Of a DNA stretch of 56,147 bases, positions 1-7,229 are shown piece by piece. The notes under the pieces were generated by a model, which saw nothing but the letters and a program-made list of their open reading frames with translations, did no database searches and was not told the DNA's origin. Origin of the DNA: DASUZB01 sp036377075 (GTDB lineage: Bacteria; Actinomycetota; CALGFH01); contig DASUZB010000199.1 in assembly GCA_036377075.1 (NCBI GenBank), positions 1 through 56,147 of the forward strand. Reading direction: 5' to 3'. Both the position numbers and the translations under genes were made by a program. The number at the start of each line of letters is the position of its first letter. Position 1 is the first letter of the stretch.

Positions 1-263
1 GGGTGCGGGCCGATGTCGAGGCCCTGCGTCTCGGTCACCAGCTCCGGGTCCATGTGGTCGGCGAAGCACCAGGCGCCGACGGTCCGCCGCTCCCTGCGCG
101 GCAGCGCCCGCCGCACGTGCATGCGGCCGACGACGGACTCGCGGCTGGGAGCGACCTCCACGCACGCGGGCTGGACCGCGCCCGCCCGCGCCTCGGTGGG
201 AGGCGCGTCGACGATGCCGACCGGGCCGCTCATCCGGAAACTGTGCGCCACACCGAGGTGCAT
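1..263 (-). CDS. Pirin family protein, N-terminal part (runs off the left edge)
   Basis: The reverse strand encodes about 87 residues of a pirin-like bicupin before the window ends. Recognisable features are the RRTVGAWCFADHM core and the GLDIGPHP motif, which in pirins continues as GPHPH and supplies two of the iron-ligand histidines. Pirins are cytosolic metal-binding cupins, some with quercetinase activity; no substrate can be inferred here. The start is taken as ATG at 263. GTG at 251 and ATG at 233 are in frame, and no clear ribosome site separates them. The C-terminal cupin lies outside the window. Confidence 0.8.
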   Translation of the reverse strand, partial: MHLGVAHSFRMSGPVGIVDAPPTEARAGAVQPACVEVAPSRESVVGRMHVRRALPRRERRTVGAWCFADHMDPELVTETQGLDIGPH

Positions 264-313
264 GTCGAGCCGGCCATCGTCCTACCTGGCAACGGAGCGT
301 CACGACGCTCAGA

Positions 314-706
314 TCATTTGCACACCCGACGGGTGTTGCACGGCCGGACGCTGGTCACTGCCGGCAGGCCACGAAGGTAGCTCTCCAGCGACCCTCGCTC
401 CTGCGGGGAGAGATCCTCCCGGAAGTCGACCACCCACTTGGCACGGCTGACGCTGACCCCGTTGGCGCCGTGGTCGAACGGCGCAGGGTCGAACTCCAGC
501 GGGTGCAGCACGCCGTGGGCATCGAGGTACCCCTGCTCGTCGAACGTCACCACGAACGCGGTCGGCGGCCCGCCGAGCACCTACACCAGCGCCTGCGTCC
601 ACCACACCAGGGCGGCCACCCCGACGCCACCACGCCACGTCGTCTGGCTTCGTCCTGTCGCCCTGTGCTGGCATGGCCACGGCGGCGCCTCCTCTTGCCA
701 AGTCAT
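314..706 (-). pseudogene. Small membrane protein gene interrupted by an in-frame TAG
   Basis: Reading from ATG at 706 gives 41 residues ending in a hydrophobic stretch (VGVAALVWWTQALV), then TAG at 583-581. The same frame continues without a gap from a GTG at 580 for 88 residues to a stop at 314. The second part looks like real protein (AFVVTFDEQGYLDAHGVL, then KWVVDFREDLSPQERGSLE). The simplest reading is one gene of about 129 residues with an N-terminal membrane helix and a CAG-to-TAG change. Alternatively only the 88-residue part is made from GTG 580. The family was not recognised and no ribosome site is obvious at either start. Confidence 0.5.
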
Positions 707-770
707 GTCACGTACGCGGCGGCGACTTCGTCATGTCCCGTGACTGTGAAGCCTGACGGCCTGCCATGTG

Positions 771-978
771 AAGGAGGACACATGCCCGCGGCGACACCAG
801 CGGGACGCTGACGGATGACATGCGAAGGGTTGTCGCCGAGCAGCGCCTCGGTTTCGTTGCCACCGTCTGCCCGGACGGGACGCCCAACCTCTCCCCCAAG
901 GGAACGGTTGCGGTCTGGGACGACCAGCACCTGGTCTTCGTGGTGATCGCGGTGATGTGCTGGACGGCATCCACCTGA
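771..978 (+). pseudogene. Pyridoxamine 5'-phosphate oxidase-like (PPOX) fragment
   Basis: A strong ribosome site AAGGAGG (771-777) precedes ATG at 782, but that frame stops after 9 codons. Another frame carries the start of a PPOX-class flavin/F420 protein: from ATG 820, MRRVVAEQRLGFVATVCPDG followed by TPNLSPKGTVAVWDDQHLVF. Homology stops there and the frame ends at 978 after about ten unrelated residues. The gene has therefore lost its reading frame near the start and most of its beta-barrel. The full-length family is usually about 130-150 residues; this remnant should not be functional. Confidence 0.6.
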
Positions 979-982
979 GCCT

Positions 983-1090
983 TCGCGGCGGCGCCCGGCG
1001 GAGCGGGTGGTGTTCGTGCTGCGGGAGGCGTTCGGGTTCGACCACGAGGCGATCGCGGCGGCAGACCTCCGAAGGTCCGCCGGAGAATGA
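983..1090 (+). pseudogene. ECF sigma factor region 4 remnant
   Basis: The frame ending at TGA 1088-1090 reads PAERVVFVLREAFGFDHEAI, the typical helix-turn-helix entry of sigma region 4 in ECF factors of the SigJ type. No start codon or region 2 precedes it; the frame is closed by TGA only a few codons upstream. It directly abuts the PPOX remnant and ends 5 bases before the stop of the convergent SnoaL-like gene. It is a decayed piece of a sigma factor gene. Confidence 0.5.
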
Positions 1091-1094
1091 CGGC

Positions 1095-1565
1095 TCATCC
1101 GCTGCCCAGCAGCCCACCGGTCCGCAGGAAGGAAGCCAGCGCAACCGTGTCGAAGTAGAACATTCGTGCTTGGGCAAGTCTCCCGTCACGGACCTGGTAG
1201 AGGCCGAGCACCGGGCAGTCGAAGCGCTCGCCGGAGGGGCTGCGTCCCCGCTGCCACCACAGCACCACGACCTCCCCGCTGTCGTCGTCGGCGGCGACGA
1301 TGCGTGGATCCATCCGCCGCTCGGCCGCCGTCGGCTGCAGCGGGTCCCAGGTCTCGGCCCAGGTGGGACGGCCCTGCCGGGCATCGACCTCGAGGTCGCG
1401 GTAGGAGCCGCCATACGGCAGCGACGACGGCCAGTGGATCTCGAAGTCGGGGTGGACCAGCTCGTTGAACCGCCGTGCGTCCCGGCGCTCGATGGCCGTG
1501 AAGATCGCGCCCATGAGCTCGACGTTGTCCCGCCCGGCCGCCCTCTTGATCATTTTCGGCTCCAT
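1095..1565 (-). CDS. SnoaL-like (NTF2 fold) protein
   Basis: A 156-residue protein with the usual length and pattern of SnoaL-like domains: an N-terminal helix (ELMGAIFTAIERRDARRFNE), the LVHPDFEIHWP strand, then alternating strands ending in LGLYQVRDGRLAQARMFYFD. Members are small cytosolic alpha+beta-barrel proteins acting as cyclases, isomerases or accessory subunits; no substrate is evident. An in-frame ATG at residue 5 is an alternative start. The gene is intact although both neighbouring loci are broken. Confidence 0.8.
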   Translation of the reverse strand: MEPKMIKRAAGRDNVELMGAIFTAIERRDARRFNELVHPDFEIHWPSSLPYGGSYRDLEVDARQGRPTWAETWDPLQPTAAERRMDPRIVAADDDSGEVVVLWWQRGRSPSGERFDCPVLGLYQVRDGRLAQARMFYFDTVALASFLRTGGLLGSG

Positions 1566-1673
1566 GCTCGCAACCGTTCCCTGCCAAGCATCCCGTTACG
1601 AAATGACGAACTCGCCATGGCTGGTGTGACGCTGCTTCGATCCAGCCTGATCCGAGGAGGGACCACGTGCACC

Positions 1674-2760
1674 TCAGCCGGCAGGTCCGGCGGTCCTTTC
1701 GGACCGCCGGGCGGCAACAGGCTTGGAGACCAGTAGGAGCGCGACGGCGAACAGGCCCACCCCGATGCCGAGGCTCACCGCGACGGTGGCGCGCGCGACC
1801 ACCAGGGGCAGCGCGGTGGAAACCTGCGAGCGGCTCAGCGTGAACACGTCGCCAAGGCCGCTGGCGAAGGCGAAGAACAACCCCGTCGCCAGCAGCAGGT
1901 AGGTGTCGGCCTCGGAGCCACGGCCGCGGAGCAGCCGGTAGGCGACCGCGGCGCCGAGCACCCAGCGATCGCCCAGAGGCTCGAGGCGTACACCTTGACC
2001 AGCACGGGCGCGACCGAGGCCAGCGCAGCACCGAGGGTATGGGCGACGTCACCGGCGACCGCGACCGTCACCGCCACGACCACCGGCACGCGCCAGCGCC
2101 GCAGCCGTCCCGCGGCGCCGACCGTCACCGCCAGGGCGCCTGCCAGCGCCAGCCAAGGCCACGGTGACGACCCCGGGACCCAGACGACCTCACCGGTGAC
2201 CAGGACGGTCCGGCCGCCGACCAGCAGGGGGACCTGCCATTGGGGGACCACCACCTGGCGGCGCCGGGGCGCCTGGTGGACCGCCGGCGGGTCACGACCG
2301 TTCCAGTGGGTACGGTGGTCGTGCCAGACCACCCGCGCCCCGCCACCGATCCGGTGCCAGTCGGGCGGAGCTGCCGCGTCGACCCTGGCCGACCGGGGCC
2401 TGACGCTGCCAGGCGGCGGGCTGGCCAGCCAGGTCGGCGAGCGGCGGTTCTCCTCCACGGAGCCGTCCGCCCCGACGCGCAGGTAGGGCTCGAACTGGCC
2501 GCCGAGCACGACCACCGGGTCGCCGGTGTGGTTGACCAGCTCGAGCGTCCCGCCGACCTCCGCCACCCCGACCACCAGCCCCGGAACCGGCGGGCTGACC
2601 CGAGGATGCGGGTGTGGTAGTTGGTCGGGGCGGCGTTGGTGCCGGTGATGTGCGCGTCGGCCGGCGTGGCAGCCACCAGGAGCAGGACCGTTGCGGCGCC
2701 CGCCGAGCCCGCCAGCCGCGCCCGCCACGCGCCCGCTCGGCTGACCATGCCCGGCGGCAC
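1674..2760 (-). pseudogene. Secreted/membrane protein of unknown function, split by two frameshifts
   Basis: Three frames in succession form one recognisable actinobacterial membrane protein. It begins at GTG 2760 (AAGGGGG ribosome site 7 bases upstream) with a signal peptide ending in a run like TPADAHITG. It continues in a second frame (PPVPGLVVGVAEVGGTLELV, then VVVLGGQFEPYLRV and GEVVWVPGSSPWPWLALAGA), and in a third frame with two membrane helices to the stop at 1674. The breaks lie at about 2598-2602 and 1961-1963. At both, adding one G to a GGG run restores the frame. This is either a true pseudogene or two sequencing indels. The intact form would be an extracytoplasmic domain followed by three or more C-terminal membrane helices. 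Confidence 0.65.
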
Positions 2761-2849
2761 CGACGTGCCCCCTTCCCGCCGTGGGCCGATCCTGCCGGCG
2801 GCCGCCCTCGGCCGACCTGGCCCACCCCTCGGCGCAAGCATAGGCCGGC

Positions 2850-2881
2850 TTGACCTTCCCGAGTACTGGAAGGTCTACGGT
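2850..2881 (+). promoter_or_regulatory. MerR-family type promoter/operator
   Basis: The inverted repeat GACCTTCC-N8-GGAAGGTC (2852-2859 / 2868-2875) sits between a -35 box TTGACC (2850-2855) and a -10-like TACGGT (2876-2881), a spacing of 20 bases. The long spacer with a dyad overlapping the -35 is the hallmark of MerR-regulated promoters (CueR and ZntR classes). It points rightwards toward the Nudix gene at 2974. No MerR regulator or metal-resistance gene is present in the window. Confidence 0.6.
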
Positions 2882-2973
2882 GCCTCCCACCACGTGCACG
2901 CCGCGTCCGGAGTCGAGGTGTGAGTGATGGCGCTGGCCGATATCCATTCTGCGTCGCACGCTGGCGGCGGGCC

Positions 2974-3528
2974 ATGAGTGACACCACAAGCCTGCCGTTG
3001 CCTTCATCGGATGGTCCGGTGGATCCGACCGCGCCCACGTTGCCCGTCGAGGAGGTGGCGCGGCCGGGCCGGTTCACCCTGATGGCACCCGCGTGGATGC
3101 CACCGGTGGAGCTGGTCACCCAGGCGCTGGGGCTGTGCTTCACCGCCGAGGGCCTGGTGGTGATGGTCACCTGGGACGGCCGGCAGTGGAGCTTCCCGGG
3201 CGGCACCGTCGAGGACGGCGAGTCGGTCGAGCAGGCGCTGGTACGGGAGGTCGCCGAGGAGGCCTGCGCCCGCGTGGTGCGCTCGGAGTACCTGGCCAGC
3301 CAGCACGTCGCCGACCCGCTCAACCCCGGTGGCATCCCCAGCTACTACCAGTCGCGCTGGTGGGCACGGGTCGAGCTCGACCCCTGGGAGCCCCGGCACG
3401 AGATGGTCGACCGCCGGCTGGTCACCCCCGACCATGTCCTGGACACGCTGTCGTGGGGGCGCAAGGAGATCGCCGCCCGGTTGCTGGACCTTGCGCTGGA
3501 CGCCGACCACCGCGACCGGGCCGGGTGA
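2974..3528 (+). CDS. Nudix hydrolase
   Basis: A 184-residue Nudix domain protein that should hydrolyse a nucleoside diphosphate linked to another moiety. The Nudix box is GGTVEDGESVEQALVREVAE followed by E-A-C: the REUxEE core is complete, but the glycine expected in REUxEExGU is cysteine. A preceding GQWSFPG-like strand (RQWSFPGG) and the long C-terminal part are typical. ATG 2974 was chosen because the domain follows naturally; an in-frame GTG at 2920 would add an unrelated leader. It lies 93 bases downstream of the MerR-type promoter, which may drive it. Confidence 0.85.
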   Translation: MSDTTSLPLPSSDGPVDPTAPTLPVEEVARPGRFTLMAPAWMPPVELVTQALGLCFTAEGLVVMVTWDGRQWSFPGGTVEDGESVEQALVREVAEEACARVVRSEYLASQHVADPLNPGGIPSYYQSRWWARVELDPWEPRHEMVDRRLVTPDHVLDTLSWGRKEIAARLLDLALDADHRDRAG

Positions 3529-3657
3529 GCTGAAGGCCAGTTCGACCGGCGCGCCGAGGGCCGTGCGTCACCCACTCAATCGCCCGGCGGCGTGCCGCCG
3601 AAGGGGAGTGCTGTAATTGGCGGCGTGAGCACGTCCGCACGCCACCAGGAGTCGCCT

Positions 3658-4167
3658 GTGACCAGTGCTGATCTGCTTGTCGACGCCTTCGGCATGATCC
3701 GCGGAGTCGTCCACCGGGCCGTCGACGGCCTGACGGCCGAGCAGCTGGCGTTCCGCGTCGATCGCGAGGCCAACTCGATCGCATGGCTGGTGTGGCACCT
3801 GACCCGCATCCAGGATGACCACGTCGCGGATGCCGCACAGACCGAACAGGTCTGGACGTCGCAGGGCTGGGTCGAGCGGTTCGGGTTGCCGTTCGACCCC
3901 ATGGCGACGGGCTACGGACACCGAGCCGAACAGGTCGCGGCCGTACAGGTGGAGTCTGGGGAGCTGTTGGTGGGCTACCACGAGGCGGTTCACCAGCAGA
4001 CGATCCGCTACGTGGAGCGGCTCGGGGACGCCGACCTTGCCCGCATCGTGGACCGGTCGTGGGATCCGCCGGTGTCGCTGGGTGTACGGCTGGTGAGCGT
4101 GATCGCCGACGACCTTCAGCACGCCGGCCAGGCGGCGTACGTTCGCGGAGTCTTGCAGCGCCGCTGA
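3658..4167 (+). CDS. DinB / maleylpyruvate isomerase-like four-helix protein
   Basis: A 169-residue member of the DinB superfamily (actinobacterial DUF664-like group). It starts TSADLLVDAFGMIRGVVHRA and contains NSIAWLVWHLTRIQDDHVAD, carrying the first metal-binding His, and ends with VIADDLQHAGQAAYVRG, carrying the third. Such proteins bind a divalent metal and often act as thiol- (mycothiol- or bacillithiol-) dependent transferases. The GTG start at 3658 has AGGAG six bases upstream (3647-3651). GTG 3625, downstream of a TGTAAT box, is an in-frame alternative adding 11 residues. It ends 26 bases before the cyclase gene. Confidence 0.85.
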   Translation: MTSADLLVDAFGMIRGVVHRAVDGLTAEQLAFRVDREANSIAWLVWHLTRIQDDHVADAAQTEQVWTSQGWVERFGLPFDPMATGYGHRAEQVAAVQVESGELLVGYHEAVHQQTIRYVERLGDADLARIVDRSWDPPVSLGVRLVSVIADDLQHAGQAAYVRGVLQRR

Positions 4168-4193
4168 GGCGGGCGAGGGTAAGGTCCCAGGGC

Positions 4194-5348
4194 ATGGACG
4201 CAGGGACCTGGTGGCGGAGGCTCCGGCGGGTTCCCGCGCCGGTGGTCGACGTCGGCCTGGCCGTGGCATTGGGCGTCGCGGTCGCCGTCGCGATCACCGT
4301 GGGTCCCCAGCAGGGCCAGCAACCGGACGCGCTCGCCTACGCGCTGGCGCCCACCATCGCCGCCCTGTCCCTGTTCCGCCGGCGCTGGCCGCTCGCCGTG
4401 CTGCTGGCCTCGGCGGTGGCCCTGTTCGTCTACAACCAGTTCGACTATCCGGGCCTGTTCTCGGCGGTGCCGCTGTCGGTCGCCCTGGCCACGTGCTGGG
4501 CCGCCGGCTACCGCGTCTGGGCGCTGCTGCTGGCCGCGTGGTTCGGCGGCACCCCGCTGATCTTCCTGGCCGTGACCGACCTCCCCGGCGGCTATGCCGC
4601 CGAGCTGACCCTCGGCGCCGTCTCGGACGTCGCGCTGCTGACGGCGGTGCTGCTGCTGGGGGAGGCGGTGCGCAGCCGCCGCGCCCTGGCCGTCGAGCAT
4701 GGCCTGCTGCTGGCCGAGCAGGACCGCTCCGAGCGCCTGCTGCTCAACGTCCTCCCGGCCCCGATCGCGACCCGGCTCAAGCGGGGCGAGCAGGTCATCG
4801 CCGACCGGTTCCCGGTGGTCACCGTGCTCTTCGCCGACCTGGTGGACTTCACCCCCAGCAGCGACCGGAGCAGCCCGGAACGGGTGGTCCAGGTGCTCGA
4901 CGACCTGTTCACCGCGTTCGACCGGCTGGCCCAGCGCCATGGGCTGGAGAAGATCAAGACGGTCGGGGACGCCTACATGGTGGCCGGCGGGATACCCACC
5001 CCACGTCCCGACCACGCCGAAGCGGTGGCCGAGATGGCCCTGGCCCTGCGCGAGGAGGCCGGCCGGCACCTCGACCCGACCGGACGGCCGCTGGCCGTTC
5101 GCATCGGCATCGACACCGGCCCGGTGGTGGCCGGGGTGATCGGCAGCAGCAAGTTCAGCTACGACCTGTGGGGCGACACCGTCAACACCGCCAGCCGCAT
5201 GGAGTCCCACGGGGTGCCGGGCTGCATCCAGGTGACCGAGCGGACCTACGCGCGGCTCAAGGACGCCTACCGGTTCGAGCGCCGCGGGCCGATCGAGGTC
5301 AAGGGCAAGGGCGAGCTGGTCACCTGGTTCCTCCTCGGCCGCAGCTAG
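4194..5348 (+). CDS. Membrane-anchored class III adenylate cyclase
   Basis: The 384-residue protein has five or six membrane helices in the first ~150 residues, a short linker ending in a conserved dimerisation-type segment (SERLLLNVLPAPIATRLKRG), then a class III cyclase catalytic domain. The metal-binding Asp residues are in VLFADLVDFT (about residue 215) and GDAYMV (about 258). The transition-state Asn and Arg are in NTASRM (about 330). The specificity residues are Lys in EKIKTVGD and Asp in YDLWGD, the pair expected for ATP rather than GTP. It should make cAMP at the inner face of the membrane. TAAGGT eight bases before the ATG suggests a very short or absent leader. Its stop shares the CTAG at 5345-5348 with the convergent TetR gene. 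Confidence 0.92.
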   Translation: MDAGTWWRRLRRVPAPVVDVGLAVALGVAVAVAITVGPQQGQQPDALAYALAPTIAALSLFRRRWPLAVLLASAVALFVYNQFDYPGLFSAVPLSVALATCWAAGYRVWALLLAAWFGGTPLIFLAVTDLPGGYAAELTLGAVSDVALLTAVLLLGEAVRSRRALAVEHGLLLAEQDRSERLLLNVLPAPIATRLKRGEQVIADRFPVVTVLFADLVDFTPSSDRSSPERVVQVLDDLFTAFDRLAQRHGLEKIKTVGDAYMVAGGIPTPRPDHAEAVAEMALALREEAGRHLDPTGRPLAVRIGIDTGPVVAGVIGSSKFSYDLWGDTVNTASRMESHGVPGCIQVTERTYARLKDAYRFERRGPIEVKGKGELVTWFLLGRS

Positions 5349-6031
5349 GAGCCGCGGCCCGCCGTCGGCGCCTGGGTCGGCGTTGCCGGCTCGGCGGCGT
5401 AGTCGCCGAGGCCCTCCTCGAGCAGCTCGAACGCCTGCTGGTAGAGCCGTCGGACGTCGGCGGCGAGCCGGGCGGGCTCCTCGTCGGCCAGGACCCGTCG
5501 GCGGGTGTAGTCGAGCAGCGCGCGCTGGACGCCGACGAGGGCGTTCGCCACGACCTGGGGCCGGGGGTCGTCGGCCGGGGCGCCGGTCTCCGCGGCGAGT
5601 ACGGCGGCGAGGGCGTCGGCGGTGTGGGCGAGCGCCTGCTGCTCGCGAGCCCGCAGGGCCGGACTGGCGGCGATCACGCGGTTGACCGTCCGCAGCCGTT
5701 CCAGCGCTTGGTGGTCACCGGCTTCCACCCGGGCGAGCAGCCCACCGGTCTCCATGAAGCGGCGCCTGAAGGCCGCCAGCACCGGCTCTCCGGCCGGTCG
5801 GCTGGCGATGGTGTCGACCAGGCGGGCGCCGAAGGCCTCGAGCCGGTAGTAGAAGAGGTCTTCCTTGGTGGGGAAGTAGTTGAACACGGTCGCCACGGCG
5901 ACCTGTGCCTCGCGGGCGACCTCGGCCACCGTCACCTTGTCGAAGCCCCGGTCGGCGAACAGCCGCCAGGCGGTCTCGGCGAGCAGCTGCCGGGTCTGCT
6001 CCTTCTTGCGCTCCCGCAGTCCCATCTCCAT
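5345..6031 (-). CDS. TetR family transcriptional regulator
   Basis: The 228-residue protein has a typical TetR N-terminus: RERKKEQTRQLLAETAWRLF, then GFDKVTVAEVAREAQVAVATVFNYFPTKEDLF, the helix-turn-helix at residues ~10-55. The C-terminal half is a divergent ligand-binding and dimerisation domain. It is transcribed divergently from the NTF2-like/DUF1772 pair and probably represses it and itself through the palindromes between them. TAAGTT on the coding strand (6046-6041) is a candidate -10, nine bases before the first of two in-frame ATGs (6031, 6025). The ligand is unknown; DUF1772 partners suggest a small hydrophobic or redox-active compound. Confidence 0.9.
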   Translation of the reverse strand: MEMGLRERKKEQTRQLLAETAWRLFADRGFDKVTVAEVAREAQVAVATVFNYFPTKEDLFYYRLEAFGARLVDTIASRPAGEPVLAAFRRRFMETGGLLARVEAGDHQALERLRTVNRVIAASPALRAREQQALAHTADALAAVLAAETGAPADDPRPQVVANALVGVQRALLDYTRRRVLADEEPARLAADVRRLYQQAFELLEEGLGDYAAEPATPTQAPTAGRGS

Positions 6032-6064
6032 CGCAGGAGCAACTTAGCACGAATCTTGGTCTTG

Positions 6065-6087
6065 CTCTATCTTTAGAGTGAGTCTAA
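6065..6087. promoter_or_regulatory. Probable TetR operator in the divergent promoter
   Basis: Two overlapping dyads lie between the TetR gene and the divergent NTF2-like gene: CTCTA-TCTT-TAGAG (about 6065-6078) and TTAGA-GTGAG-TCTAA (6073-6077 / 6083-6087). Both are AT-rich islands in very GC-rich DNA, immediately before the ribosome site GGGAGGG (6094-6100) of the plus-strand gene. This is the expected place and architecture for a TetR-family operator; binding itself is inferred. Confidence 0.5.
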
Positions 6088-6103
6088 GAACAGGGAGGGT
6101 CCG

Positions 6104-6493
6104 ATGACCGCAAGGACTGACGTGCTCGACCTGGTGGAGCGCTGGACCGCGGCCGAGCAGGGCAACGACGCTGGGGCGCTCGACGGGGTGCTGGCCGACG
6201 ACTTCGTCGGCGTGGGGCCGCTGGGGTTCGTCCTCGGCCGTGACCAGTGGCTGGCCCGCTTCGGCAACGGGCTGGAGAACCGTTCGTTCGCGGTGGAAGA
6301 CGCCCAGGTGCGGGAGTACGGCACCACCGCGGTGGTGGTCGGGGTGCTGGCCCAGGAGACGAGCTGGCAGGGCAACGACAACTCCGGCCGGTTCCGCCTC
6401 ACGCTGGTCGCCGTGCGGCCCGCGGACCGCTGGCTCCTGGCCAACGCCCACGTCGGGATGCTGCAGGAGCCACCGGGCCGACCGCCCTCGTAA
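6104..6493 (+). CDS. SnoaL/DUF4440-like NTF2-fold protein
   Basis: The 129-residue protein has the N-terminal helix DVLDLVERWTAAEQGNDAGA, LDGVLADDFVGVGPLGFVLG and a closing strand WLLANAHVGML, the order seen in DUF4440/SnoaL-like domains. The start has GGGAGGG four bases upstream of ATG. It is the first gene of a two-gene unit with the DUF1772 protein, divergent from the TetR regulator. Similar TetR/NTF2-like/DUF1772 groupings occur in actinobacteria. The enzymatic role cannot be told from the sequence. Confidence 0.82.
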   Translation: MTARTDVLDLVERWTAAEQGNDAGALDGVLADDFVGVGPLGFVLGRDQWLARFGNGLENRSFAVEDAQVREYGTTAVVVGVLAQETSWQGNDNSGRFRLTLVAVRPADRWLLANAHVGMLQEPPGRPPS

Positions 6494-6528
6494 GAGGCCT
6501 GGGAACGGCGAGAGCCGAGGAGCGAGCT

Positions 6529-7065
6529 GTGAAGATCCGCGCTGCCCAAGCCACCACGATCGTGCTCTTCGCCCTGGTGATGGGCGTGTTCTGGGGCACC
6601 TGGTTCTCCCTGAGCCGCACCATGAGCCGGCTGTCGGCCGACACCTTCGTCGCCGTCGGCCACGAGATGATCCGGAACCTGGGGGTGCCGATGGCCATCC
6701 TCCTCCCACTTGCCCTGCTGAGCGCGCTGGTCACGCTCGTGCTGTTGGGGCGGGAAGCCCGCGCGGCGGCGTTCTGGTGGCTGCTTGCCGGGTTCCTCCT
6801 CATGGTCGCGGCGCTGGTGATCACCCTGGCGGTCGAGGTGCCGATCGACAACAAGATCGAGACCTGGACCGTGGCGACCCTGCCGGGTGACTGGCGGTCG
6901 ATCCAGTCACGCTGGGAGCTGTTCCACACCATCCGCACCTTCTTGTCGATCGCCGCCGTGGTCGCGGCCACGATCAGCGCCGCGGTGACGGCGCGGCCGA
7001 AGGAGTCGCCGACCACGGAGGTCGGCCCTCACGGCCGCGCGGTCGCCGGGGGGCGGTCGGCGTGA
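6529..7065 (+). CDS. DUF1772 (anthrone oxygenase-like) membrane protein
   Basis: The 178-residue protein has four predicted membrane helices (about 10-30, 55-75, 85-105, 140-160). The third loop carries the family signature: PIDNKIETWTVATLPGDWRS followed by IQSRWELFHTIRTFLS, with the conserved N, W, DW, RW-E and H-R positions. DUF1772 proteins include anthrone oxygenase-type enzymes and many uncharacterised transcription-unit partners of TetR genes. GTG 6529 is preceded by GAGGAG at a distance of six bases. It lies 35 bases after the NTF2-like gene and ends before a strong hairpin. Confidence 0.85.
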   Translation: MKIRAAQATTIVLFALVMGVFWGTWFSLSRTMSRLSADTFVAVGHEMIRNLGVPMAILLPLALLSALVTLVLLGREARAAAFWWLLAGFLLMVAALVITLAVEVPIDNKIETWTVATLPGDWRSIQSRWELFHTIRTFLSIAAVVAATISAAVTARPKESPTTEVGPHGRAVAGGRSA

Positions 7066-7185
7066 CGAGTGCCGCAACCTCGACCGCCGCGCCCGAGCGG
7101 GCGCACCGGCCGCGGCTGGCCGGCTCCCCGCAGCCAGGTCAATTCCGTTCAAGACGCCGTCGCCGCCCCTTCCTAGCCTGTGGGC

Positions 7186-7216
7186 GGGTGCCCCGCTCAT
7201 GGTGAGCGGGGCACCC
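7186..7216. terminator. Bidirectional terminator hairpin
   Basis: A perfect 14-bp stem, GGGTGCCCCGCTCA / TGAGCGGGGCACCC, with a 3-base loop lies between the 3' ends of the convergent DUF1772 gene (ends 7065) and the sigma-partner gene (ends 7230). There is no T-run, as is usual in high-GC actinobacteria. Confidence 0.75.
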
Positions 7217-7229
7217 GTGCGACGGCCAG

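Noticed and set aside
957..1736. A 259-residue plus-strand gene
   Set aside because: It runs antisense to the intact SnoaL-like gene over most of its length and has no domain similarity; only the small sigma fragment in another frame is recognisable.
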